Assembly (NCBI GenBank): GCA_030734395.1
Contig: JAUZTG010000048.1
Span: 2,666,001 to 2,730,000 of the forward strand
Length of the DNA stretch: 64,000 nucleotides
Direction of reading: 5' to 3'
Source of the DNA: Sarocladium kiliense
Taxonomy: Eukaryota > Ascomycota > Sordariomycetes > Hypocreales > Sarocladiaceae
The position numbers and the translations under genes were made by a program. Positions 54,540 to 64,000 of the stretch are shown here, in pieces; positions within the stretch are counted from its first letter, which is position 1; every line of letters starts with the position of its first letter. Under the pieces are notes generated by a model, which did not search any database, was not told the DNA's origin, and saw only the letters and a program-made list of their open reading frames with translations.

Positions 54540-54876
54540 ATCCAGGATCAGGTTAGGGTGGCCTCCGCGGAAAGAGCTTGGGTCTCGCTAGATCAAGAGG
54601 CGAAGCAAAAGGGCACAAAGTAGTAAACTGATATAATGATATCGGTTCAAATAAGGGTTCTTGCTGGCCATCTTCCTCGTCTTCATTATCGCTTGTAGAT
54701 ACTTCGTACCCCTTGGGGTGAAGGGTCAGCCTCTCGAGCAGCAGAACCTCTCCTCAGCAATCCACGTCGTACATTTTTGCAGACTCGTTCTGGATGTGCA
54801 AGTTATAGAGGCTATGGCTAATGGCAGCAACGAGAGTCTCGATCAACGGCGCCGAACGGAGGTGGTTGGACAGTGA
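54540..54876 (+). pseudogene. Relic of MFS sugar transporter 3' end (duplication copy 2)
   Basis: The sequence aligns with 49,598-49,961: the end of exon 4, the intron and exon 5. TCCAGGATC, GCGGAAAGA and GGGTTCTTGCTGGCC correspond to the parent's TCCAGGATC, GCGGAAAGA and GGATTCTTGTGGGCC. The acceptor region is altered and the exon carries frame breaks, though GTGAAGGGTCAGCCTCTCGA still mirrors the PEMKGHSLEQ coding run. Upstream exons 1-3 are absent, consistent with a deletion that fused this relic to the glucosidase relic. Confidence 0.8.
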
Positions 54877-55579
54877 ACCTAAGCGGGTGGTGGTGTAAGC
54901 CTATTGGTTGCGGATCGTGTGCATCAGTCGCCGGGGAGGATGCACCACAGAAGTTGGGAAGACGAGATTCTTATCGTGGTTCGACAATATCACAACGACT
55001 ATGGAGACTACTCGATGGAACCAGGCATCCGTTCAATCTTTCACCCAATTTGGCTTCCTTGCCCGCAGTCTCGATATCGGCGTGGCGTAATGAAGTGGTC
55101 CGAGGTCTGGGGCCTGGGGCCCCGCGTTCCCCCCGCCTGTGTCCCACGTTCGAGTCAGACCATTCGACGTCAGAAACGGGATGCCTCAGCAGTCTACTCA
55201 TTACCGTCAATAACTCCATCCGCCAGTCCGAGACAAGGCGTCATATGCTCTGGAAACCTGCCTAGCGTCACCTGAAAGCCACCGTTCCCTATCTGAACAT
55301 GTCGAGTCAGAGAGGCTATGGTAGGAGGTTCCAAGATATAGCACGGTTGAACGTCTTCTCCACTCGATGCTCATATGCCGCTCTATCGAGGACCGAAGAC
55401 TTGGCATGGGCTCCTGACGTCCCCAAGTACACAATCTGACAAACTTTTGAAGCTCATCTCGCCCAAGAAGCGTCCAGCTTCAATCTTGCACAGTCCACAT
55501 TACGTCCCTCTTACACGAGACCGGTCCCACCATTCTCATTGACCACGACTAACACTACACGCAGGGAAGGAGATCGATC
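54877..55579. promoter_or_regulatory. TF2 upstream region (duplicated at 49962-50600)
   Basis: This is the non-coding interval before TF2. It is the parent or sister of the DNA before the chimeric relic. The last 40 bases before the ATG are close to those before 50601, with differences that are mostly transitions. It presumably still drives TF2. Confidence 0.65.
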
Positions 55580-58439
55580 ATGTCCTTCTCAGCCGGTGAA
55601 GTAGCTACGAGCTTCAAGCCCAGGTCTCAGGGCAAGATCCGGACCCGTGCGCCGAAGGCATGCCTATCATGTCGATCCCGCAAGGTTCGATGTGACGTGT
55701 TCCGGCGAGGGCCGCCTTGTATGAACTGCTATCTTGACAATGAGACTTGCGTTGTCACTGCCAGAGCATCCCGATCGTGAGCTACCTCCAGGTTTTCTGA
55801 AAGCAGCCACGCATGTTGCCCCACGTCTTGCTAATACTGGATTCACAGGCGTCTGCGATGCGAAAACGGCGAAGATACCCTGGGTTCTCGTCCTCCTTAC
55901 CCGCATCTCAACAATGGCGGAGAGTATTCAGCAGAGAATGTCGTCAAAGCGAGGCTGCATGGCTTGCCTATTCCAGAGGCGCCCACACGAGATACGAATT
56001 CGCCAGCAATGTGTGCTTTGCAGCAGCCAGACAGCATGGCATCTTTGGAGCCGGACATTCCTACTACACCTAGCAAGGAAGACTCAGGATCACATCATTC
56101 TGACACCACTATTGGGGACAGGGGTTCTGAAATACCTCAAGGTGAGTTCAGATGGTGTTGATCGAAGTAGAATGACCGCACTAAAGATCATATTATCTCT
56201 ATCAGAACTACCGGCCTGCACATATGCATCAGCTTCAAGCAAAGCCTTGAGCTCGTTGCAAGCTCAAAACTCCTGGAGCGCGGACTTCTGTCCAGACACG
56301 ACTTCCGACGTGGTGTACTCATACTACCCATTTCTCACACTCGGCAATCTGTCAAACATACCACCTCAAGACGTCAATTTCCTCGAAGCACAGGGCTGCC
56401 TTCGTGTACCAACTCGATCCCTTCTGGATGAGGTCCTGCAGCAGTACTTTCTACATGTACATCCACTGCTACCCCTCCTCGACGAGGGAGAATTCTGGGA
56501 TATCTACTGCCACAAGGCCCGCAGCTCATCGCATTCAGGCCGCATTTCACTACTGCTTTTGCAGTCGATGCTGTTTGCCGCCTGCAGTTTCGTATCGAAG
56601 ACCACCATAAAGGCTCTCGGGTATCCAAGCATTAGAGCTGCACGTGCTGCCCTATATCGCCGCGCGAAGCTTCTTTACAACCTCGAGTCGGAATCTTCCC
56701 AATTGATTTTGTCGCAATCTGCACTTCTGCTGTCCTACTGGTCGCCCAGTTCGTCTCGGAAGATCAATACAGCCTGGTTGAGCTTAGCCATCCAGAATGC
56801 CAAAAGTGCGGAGGCTCATCATTACGCTGCTATGCTTTCAGTACAGCCTGTGCCAGATCCTCTTCAGGATCGAAAGCAGAAGACTCTGAAGAGACTCTGG
56901 TGGTGTTGCATCATCCGAGATCGAACGCTGGGCCTTCTTATGAGGCGACCAATTCACATCACAAGATCCCACTTCGACTTTGACGCGAATCCTATGCTCA
57001 GCTTGAGCGACTTAGAGGACGAATTCGCGAGATCAAAAGTCTACCAGCATGACGTGAAAAGATGCTTGGCCGAGGTACTCATACAGCTAACTGAGCTTTG
57101 TGTTATCCTCACAGGTATTCTCACGGTGGTTTGCCCGCTTGATGACACGCCTGGTTGGAGTCGCGGCTCGCAGCCTAGGGATGCTGAGCAACTTCGAGCC
57201 TGCAAAATGGACCTGCGCAGGTGGTATAAAGCTGCGACATTGGAGGTCCCGACATTCGGCAACTGGCCGCATCACAGACTTCTGAGTGACTCAAACAAAG
57301 TCCTCAGACACGACTCGGTCATCTTATATACTAATCTCGTGTTCATGTACTATCACTCCACTAGGGTCACGATCTGTCATCACGAAGTAATGCAGCTCGC
57401 CAGCCAGCGAGCAGAGCTAAACGGTATTGGTTCGCGGCCACTTGTAAACTTTGCCGAAAGCAAGCACGAGTTGCAGGATGCAGCCTCTGGAGTCACAGAA
57501 TGCCTCAAGGAACTGGTGCACCGGAACCTTGCCCGGTGGCTGCCAACCTCAGCTGTCGTATGCACAGCTTTGCCTTTGGTACTCAACATCCTTGATGTCA
57601 AGCTGTCGACACCCTCCAGCACTTCAACTCTGGAATCGTCGACGCCAACACAGCATCGTCTCAACATCCTGGTTGAGGCGATGAGAATCTACCAGCCTCA
57701 ATACGACGGCGTCGACTGGGTCAGCGAAATCATCCGGCATATTGTCAACCTACCACAGCTCGATCGTACACACCTACAAGCTGAAATCAGGCCCAAGGTC
57801 AGCAATTGGGTTGACATTTTGGCATTGCAGCCGAGTTTGTACTTACGTCTTGCTTTCGCCCTAGATATGAGTTTGAGCAAGGGTCGTCTCCCCGACGACG
57901 GCGACTTCCCAGCCAGTCTAAGAGGTCTCTTTACCGACGGCTTCACCTCGACGGGGAGTGTGATCCAGGCAAGCCAGCCGCGGAGTCAATCTGCGTCGGC
58001 ATCATCAACAGACAAAGCAACACCATCCATGCCACCGTCGCACTCACAATGTTGTTGCTCTCGTGGCGCCCCAGAGACTCAGTTCGCTACAGCTCTATCT
58101 GACGCAGATGGGTCTTCAAACGAGCTGCACCCTGACCATCTCCGAACGTACATCCGAATGGATCAATTGGTGCCCAATGCGACACTCACACTATTTGATG
58201 ACCTCTTTGGTCTCCAACCCGATTTGAACGGGGTATTAGACACTCTCAAAGATGCTGAAAGCCCCGATTCCTCACGTTGCTCAGCTGGACAGCAGCTTGA
58301 TAGGCCCATGTCTGATGTTCCGGTTCACGAGAATGGAGAAGTTTGGAATGAGTTTGGTGTCGTGGAGGACAACGCGGAAAGGGATACGGCGAGGGCACTG
58401 CTAGAGGCGCTGGAACATAACGATAGGGAAGATTGCTGA
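55580..58439 (+). CDS. Zn2Cys6 transcription factor TF2
   Basis: Three exons (55580-55776, 55849-56141 and 56206-58439) give 907 aa. The zinc cluster is C28, C31, C38, C47, C50 and C57 (ACLSCRSRKVRCDVFRRGPPC..C), a subtype in which CDV follows the third cysteine, seen in several fungal catabolic regulators. The middle domain begins LQQYFLHVHPLLPLLDEGEFW and includes KRLWWCCIIRDRTLGLLMRRP. A Ser/Gln-rich linker precedes an acidic C terminus. Exon 2 encodes a low-complexity linker. This gene is the right breakpoint of the tandem duplication (55644). As one of two regulators flanking the glucosidase block, it may control glucoside use; this is inference. Confidence 0.92.
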
Positions 58440-58556
58440 GATGTCACTGTCTCGAATGCTTAACCTGGCGAATAACTCAAAATCCTTGCCCAGCGCCGAC
58501 ATGTATATTACAAGGGTATCAATAATTGACAAATTCTCCGTGGCTAAATCCGAGTC

Positions 58557-60171
58557 TCATACAGAGGGCCAGGTGCACGCATTTTCGGGACTCAACGCCT
58601 GACATACGCCAGGATCAACTGGCTCGACTGCCACAAAGCCCTGGCTTGCTGGAGCCAGAGCAGTCATGACTTCGTTGCCCTGTGAACCAACCTCGGCGAT
58701 ACTCTCAGTTGAATGCTGTTCTCGTTCAGCCATACGGGCATGGAAAAAGCGTTCCCCCCTCGTCCATGATACATTAGGGCTAATGCTTCCGCAGACAGGG
58801 ATGTCTCCCACAAGCTCTGGAAACTGTGCGAAGAAGTCCACCGTCATCCTCCAGGTGTTGATGTCTCTCAGGTGTTGGTCGAAGATGCTGGAAAACACAT
58901 ATCTCCCGGTATCATCGTCGATCTCGTAGCAATCGTTGAAGCTCAACGGCCAACTGAGTCGGATACTTTGCCGGAATAGCTTCCAAAAGGTGTTCGTACA
59001 ATATCGGTGCTGAGAGAATATGAAGCGTTCTCGAAGGCCAGGCCTGAATCACACATCAGCACTTCATCAATGTTGGTCGAATATACGATGCTTACCAAAC
59101 GAAGTAGTCTATAGCATATGAGTGCGGCAGCATTTGCGATGGTCTAGAACATGTTAGATGGTGAACAACAGCTTGATAGGTCTGCTCTGCCTATGGTTAC
59201 CTTGTCCACAGCCAGCGTGGGATCTTCTCGCAACGCTGTTGACTTGGGTCGCCGTGGTAAGTCATCAACAAATGCATCGTGCGCAGGATTCCAAGTCGCT
59301 CCACGTCGCCACAGGTTGAGAAGCACGCCTGATCAATTTCTCGTAGCTTCCTCCAAGACAGGCTCATCTTGCCTGATTTCGCAACACTTTCCCATCCTTC
59401 CAGAATAACGCGGACGGGGGTATCCTCACTGGTGAAGTCCTCGATCGCGAGTTGTGCAGGCGAGAGCATCGTGCTCTTGCCAAGCGCTTTGTTGGCATCC
59501 CTCCAGGTATTTGTTTGACTATTCTGTACACAGTCGCAAGGCCAGTCTGGACGCGGCACTATGATGTCCTCTGACGAGGTATATGCACATTGGTGTTCAC
59601 TGGGCGAGGGCTGGGGGGGTAGGTCCCAGCTTCCTGCTGCCAGGAGAGTGTCTGTGACTTGTTGAGTTGCTGCACCTAGAGGCTCTGAAGGCTGTGAAGC
59701 CTCGGGAGGAAATTGTTGCCATGGTTCGGCGGCATTCCTGGTGCGGTGCCTTGAAGCGTCCGCATTGCTCGCATCGGTGAGGCACTCGACCTTACTCTGA
59801 GAATCGAAGCCAGCGTCTGACTGCTCTGGACCCGAATCGTGGCTCTGAACTCGTGGTACAGATGATGCCTGCTGGCGAAGATACCGCTGGACAGTTTGAT
59901 CAATGGACTTCACCACATTCTGAAGCTCATTCCTCTGCTGCGTTACTCGACTCAGCGTAGCCGTTAGGTTCGAAACCTCGGGATTGTTGCTGTCAGCTTT
60001 GAGCTGTTCGACCAGCGACTCGAGCTCATTGATACGATTCTTTGTCCTCTCACGTGCCAAGCGCTGTGCCTTTCGATCGAGCTCGCGTTTCTTGAGTTTC
60101 CGAGCAGCGACCTGGACAGCGTCAGGGCCCTGCTCTTTAGCTGTCCGGCGTGTAGAATTATCCATGGACAT
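58557..60171 (-). CDS. bZIP transcription factor with DUF3425 domain
   Basis: Three exons (60171-59201, 59143-59096 and 59043-58557) give 501 aa. The basic region and zipper lie at about 24-58 (ARKLKKRELDRKAQRLARER then TKNRINELESLVEQL). This fungal subtype has Asp in place of the usual invariant Asn of the basic region. A long Ser/Pro/Gln-rich linker follows, then the DUF3425 domain, in which splicing restores RPSQMLPHSYAIDYFVWPG. Exon 2 is only 48 nt. The start could also be the second Met, two codons downstream (60165). These proteins usually control stress or secondary metabolism genes. Its 3' end faces TF2; upstream lies a P450. Confidence 0.9.
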
Positions 60172-60786
60172 CAATAACGGACTAGGACTTTGTTCAAAAG
60201 AGGAAGCGAAACCCAGGAAATATTGTGGGCATATGATCGAGACAAGCGGGGAGGATGTCGCTCCAGGGAGCCGCAGAATGGGGTAACCAAGCAAAGGACG
60301 CGGATTTATCAGGCGGAGGGACCGAGGAGCAGGATCTTCGGCTCTTGGCCCTCCCCTTGCTTTGCCACCCCGCATCGAATCGAAGAGGGCGGGCGTGGAC
60401 GTAACTTCGCTTGGGCTAGCTCTGAACTCTGTTTTGAGACAAACAGAAGCAATAATCGACTAACTAATGAGAAAGTCCTTCTCGCCTACAAGTGGGTCAG
60501 CTGAATTCAGCTACAAACCCTGGGTCCTTGAATTACAGGCCATACGCAAGGAAGCATGAAGTCCTTCGGTACATAATTGTGTAATACCAGGTTCAATGAG
60601 CAGTCAAGAGATGGTCCCGCAGGTTGAACTGGATATACCCATGAAACATACGCTTGTTTTTGAGTCAATTGAGGGCATTTCCACCCGCGTACGGCCAATT
60701 CAGTAGTATTCAGTTCTCGACAGCATGGAGACAACTCTTAACTGTAGCACCCGATGGTCTGGACAGGAAAGCCCACGGTGCCTCCC
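60172..60786. promoter_or_regulatory. bZIP promoter and P450 3' flank
   Basis: This 615 bp non-coding interval lies between the bZIP start and the P450 stop, both on the minus strand. No gene or repeat is recognised in it. Confidence 0.45.
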
Positions 60787-62810
60787 TCATGAACCCATTC
60801 TTCTTTCGAATAGCAGCTTGAGTTTACCCGTTGCCAACGTGAAGCTATCTTTACAATCCTTCAAGAAATCTTCTGGCCGTTGATCAGCTGCCAAGCGCAC
60901 ATTGTAGCCGTGAATTACTTGGCTAGTTACAGAGCGCAGCTCCATGAGTCCTAATTGCTTGCCTGCGCAGGAATACCGGCCTAAAACGTGATTCAGTCCA
61001 TGGGACAGCCGTAAGGATTGACAGAGACGTTACTAACCTGTGCCGAACGGCGTAAAAACTGATGCATCCTTCACAAGCTGAGGCTGTGTTGTCCAGCGGT
61101 CTGGGATGTACTCATTGGGCTTGGCAAAGGCACGCTCATCTATGTCATCATTAGCGGTAGTCCCTGACGGGAAGACTTCGACCGTATCTTACCTCTATGC
61201 AACGTGTAGGTCGGTACCTGCACGATAGTTTCGCCGGGGATAAAGGTGTCTCCCAGTTGGAGACCTTCTGGTGGTGTGATTCTCTGCACGCCGGACGGAA
61301 CGGGAGGATGAAGTCGCAGAGATTCGTTGATGCATGCGTTGAGATACTCCAGCTTAGACAGGGTGGTGGCTGTGGGCTCTTCATTCTGGACAAGATACTC
61401 ATCCAGCTCTTCTTGAAGTTTTTGAAGGACTGAAGGGTTCTGCGCGAGCTCGAAGAAGAGACAAGTCAAGCTTGCCGCTGTCGTGTCACTACGAATCGTT
61501 CAGGTTAAACTTAGAAACCACTGAGAAGGATAGTTTTTCGACACTTACCTTCCAGCCACGACTATGAGATGAGCATCTCCGTAAAGATCAATTTGATTCT
61601 GCTTCGTTGGCTTCTTGATTGCATTGTAATCGTCCAGGATCCAGGAGAACAGGTCCGGCCTCTCTGGCTTTTTCTAGAAGTAGATCAGTGAATTGCATCT
61701 CGTCCGATGGACTTTGGTAATCTACCTTGACCCTCTCATCGACGCTACTCTTTAACCATGACTGGAACTTGATATGCTCGTTGTTTACAATAGGGATCGC
61801 CTTCAACAGTGGGAAGATCCACACAAGATGGCTGAATGCACTGACGGCCAACATGTTCGAGTGAACAGACTCCATGTAGTAGTGCACGATCCCGTCTTTG
61901 AGCATGTCGAAACCGCTATCAAAGGCTAGGTCACCCATGACGTCGAAACTGTAGAAGTTGAAAAGCGTAGACACATCAACCGGAAGCCCCTCTTTGTCTT
62001 TCAGCACAGACATGAGCTGCTGTGTGAATTGCTCAACTCTCGGCTCATAGTCTCGCAAAGCTGCTTGTGTTAGCGCAGCTTCCGGAAACGGGGTCGTGGT
62101 ATGCATACCCTTGGATCCCAGTCCCTTATCCCAAGTCCTTCGTCGATGAGAATGTACCTTGTGGTCCCTGATCATGTGCAAGGATTGCACTGGGTGCAGA
62201 ATGTTGTACCAAGGTCCTTTTTTGCATGGCGACTGGTTTGAATGGATCAAATGATAGGCTTTTGGATCGGCGATGGAGAGCTCAGATGGACCTACAAAGG
62301 CAGTCAGTAAGCATGGTTTCTCGCCATAGTCGCGGGTCGTATCTCACCAAGTCGCACGATATCGCCATATTGCGCATGCAATTCCTTTACTTCCTCAAAC
62401 AGATGGAATCTCTTGACCGAAAGTGAAGTCACATAGCCATTTGATAGCCTCGCTAAAAAAGGTCCCGGGAAGCGATTGAGTCGATGGAAAGCAGCTCGAT
62501 ATACAAGGATGCTCAGGAAAATGCCGCTGATGCAAGAGGCTTGAAGAAGACCAACAGTGCTCGCAGAATGCAAAGATGGGAGAGATTCACCGAGACCGTA
62601 CTTTGACAGGCCATAGGTCGCACCTCCATAAAGAAGAACAGAACCAGCGAGCAAGTGTGGAGTGTACAAGTCCCATTCCCCAACGCGGAATATCAGAAGA
62701 TGAAGTAGAATCCCCGACGCAAAGGAAAGATAATAAGGCGTCGGGGTCGTGAGGTCGAGATGTTGAAGTTCGATCATCGTGGAGTTTTGAGAAGACGTTA
62801 GGAACGGCAT
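60787..62810 (-). CDS. Cytochrome P450 monooxygenase
   Basis: Seven exons (62810-62348, 62291-62109, 62060-61726, 61673-61549, 61488-61193, 61139-61038 and 60980-60787) give 565 aa. The N terminus has three hydrophobic segments before HRLNRFPGPFLARLSN, an unusual multi-pass anchor known from a group of fungal P450s. The I-helix is AGSDTTA (S369-T372), the K-helix contains ESLRLHPPVPSG, and the heme loop FTPFGTGRYSCAGK places the iron ligand at C506. It would oxidise a lipophilic substrate at the ER with NADPH-P450 reductase. Its neighbours are a bZIP factor and a zinc alcohol dehydrogenase, which together hint at a small metabolic cluster continuing off the right edge. Confidence 0.93.
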
Positions 62811-63450
62811 CTTCAACAAGACCAATCACTCTTACAGTCAAGAGGGCCTTCTATCTTATATCGTATACTTTGAAAGCAATGCAGAACCCCTTTGCATTCA
62901 TCCTTCAGGCGATTGCATATCTTACCATCGAAGGGCCGTGTTACACAACTGACTCGACAATCCTTCAAATCACCTGAAGGAATGAGGCCAGACCATCCCC
63001 ATATGTCGAGTCAGACCTACCTGACAGAGAACTTCTCCTCCCTCGTGCCGGGGTTAAGATGGGGTAGCGGGGTAATGCCCCGTGGGGTAGATGAGGCTAA
63101 CGATGCTGCACAAGAGAAACCTCGAGGCTTTCACCTGTCTAAGGGCAACAAGGCGCATCGCTATACATTCTGAGTCAGAAGCTACTTCCTTGTTGATGCC
63201 CAGGCCATGTACCCAGTTTAATGGCCGGTACGTCAGCAGACATCCGTCCTGCTGCAACTCCACACACGAGGGCTTCCCAAAATGGCAAGGATGGCTTACA
63301 GCAAGACGTTCCTAGGCATGACTCAATTTCGCAAATAGCATCCAACACCTATCTGGGTTTAATTTGCTATTACGCTGCAATCCCCCGAGACCATTATTGC
63401 TGACAAACTGTCACTTGGTTCGAGACCACGCTGTAGCACCTACCCCAGCT
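62811..63450. other. Intergenic, P450 promoter and ADH 3' flank
   Basis: This 640 bp interval has no recognised coding sequence. It contains the upstream region of the P450 and the end of the alcohol dehydrogenase transcript. Confidence 0.45.
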
Positions 63451-64000
63451 TCACGACAAATCTATCACTGCCCTGCCCTGTATCTTACCTGACTCTAGCT
63501 CGTTAAATACCTAGGTGACGTTTTTCAGTAAATGATCTGTTGCAATGACCAATCCAAGTGCACACTACCTCTGTGAGCTCGTCCATACGGCGGATCTGAG
63601 TCTGCACTTTGATGCCACCTTGAGCAGCAATCTGAAGGCATTCCTGGGCTTCAAGTCTATTCCCAGCTTTTGTCGCTTCAACAATGTTAGCCTTCATCGA
63701 TAAGAGGCGAAAATTTGCGCACTCACCAATTATCTGAAGCTCATTGGTTATCATGTCGATGACTCGTGGAACCAGGAGGTCTTCCTTGGGGATTCCCAGA
63801 CATGCGAGTGTGCCTCTAAACCCCAACCAGGACATGGCCTGAGAGTAGGCTCTGCTGCTTGAGGTGCACATTAGCACCACGCTGGCACCTCCGCCAGTTG
63901 TGCGGAGGATCTCGTCTGTAAGTTTCTGAGGCGTGTCGTAAGCGGCAAAATCGAAAAAGTTGTCCGCACCCATGTCCATGCAAAGCTGCCTCTTCGAGCC
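63451..64000 (-). CDS. Zinc-type alcohol dehydrogenase (MDR), 3' end only
   Basis: This gene enters from beyond the right edge; only the C-terminal part is present, in three exons (64000-63727, 63666-63569 and 63510-63451). The NAD-binding half is seen in MDMGADNFFDFAAYD, VVLMCTSSSRAYSQAMSWLG and GTLACLGIP. Splicing restores IIAGNRLEAQECLQIAAQGG and the terminal segment VFNELESGKIQGRAVIDLS, which is typical of zinc alcohol dehydrogenases. The catalytic zinc residues lie outside the window. The enzyme interconverts alcohols and aldehydes or ketones with NAD(P). It is on the same strand as the P450 and bZIP genes. Confidence 0.88.

Larger units (their letters stand above)
50663..55644. repeat. 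Tandem segmental duplication, copy 2
   Basis: Copy 2 runs from the joint in the chimeric relic to the homologous point in TF2. It is about 5.0 kb, shorter than copy 1 mainly because of a deletion that removed most of the glucosidase and sugar transporter (breakpoint about 54,500-54,540). It keeps the intact siderophore transporter. Boundaries rest on the same hand alignment as copy 1. Confidence 0.85.

Noticed and set aside
54112..54591. A 159-codon plus-strand open frame, which could be called a gene
   Set aside because: It overlaps the minus-strand glucosidase relic and its translation resembles no protein. The homology is to the opposite strand of the intact glucosidase, so the frame is accidental.

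Overview
This is a 64 kb stretch of a filamentous ascomycete (Pezizomycotina) genome. The evidence is the short 49-120 bp GT..AG introns with CTAAC/CTGAC-like branch points, three Zn2Cys6 transcription factors, a fungal bZIP/DUF3425 factor, a PIR-type cell wall protein, a SIT-family siderophore transporter and a DBP9 nucleolar helicase. I built 25 protein-coding models by hand-splicing; one of them runs off the right edge. I add several gene relics. I saw no tRNA, rRNA or CRISPR. The class within Pezizomycotina cannot be fixed from sequence alone.

Layout. (1) 0-2 kb: no gene seen. (2) 2-4.1 kb: DBP9, a housekeeping ribosome-biogenesis helicase. (3) 4.85-23.6 kb: a dense catabolic island. It holds an ornithine cyclodeaminase-like protein, a type-B carboxylesterase, a malonyl-CoA-synthetase-like ligase, an amidase, a dienelactone hydrolase, a 3-hydroxyacyl-CoA/carnitine-dehydrogenase-like enzyme, a class III CoA-transferase, an aldo-keto reductase, a metallo-beta-lactamase-fold hydrolase and a MOSC/flavin-reductase/ferredoxin fusion. 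Four pairs are divergently transcribed. Three consecutive divergent promoters share the palindrome CCGG-N8-CCGG, which suggests one Zn2Cys6 regulon. (4) 24.3-27.8 kb: a PIR-like wall protein and an amino acid transporter. (5) 29.9-39.4 kb: an FAD aromatic-type hydroxylase divergent from a Zn2Cys6 factor, then a second amidase and a BAHD-like acyltransferase. (6) 40.7-41.5 kb: an unknown membrane-anchored protein. (7) 41.9-58.4 kb: a tandemly duplicated five-gene block. (8) 58.6-64 kb: a bZIP factor, a P450 and the 3' end of a zinc alcohol dehydrogenase.

The most striking structure is region 7. The ancestral order appears to have been TF1 - siderophore transporter (SIT) - GH1 beta-glucosidase - sugar transporter - TF2. 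A tandem duplication had breakpoints inside TF1 and TF2. It created an out-of-frame TF2-head/TF1-tail chimera at 50.6-51.0 kb, with a 3-bp GAC microhomology at the joint. The two copies then decayed in a complementary way. Copy 1 kept the glucosidase and sugar transporter but lost SIT (relic at about 44.96 kb). Copy 2 kept SIT but lost the glucosidase and sugar transporter (relics at 54.2-54.9 kb). One full five-gene set survives, spread over two copies. The pairing of an intracellular beta-glucosidase and a sugar/glucoside carrier with a siderophore carrier between two regulators is the best candidate here for an undescribed system, possibly uptake and deglycosylation of an iron-binding glucoside. 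That function is inference only.
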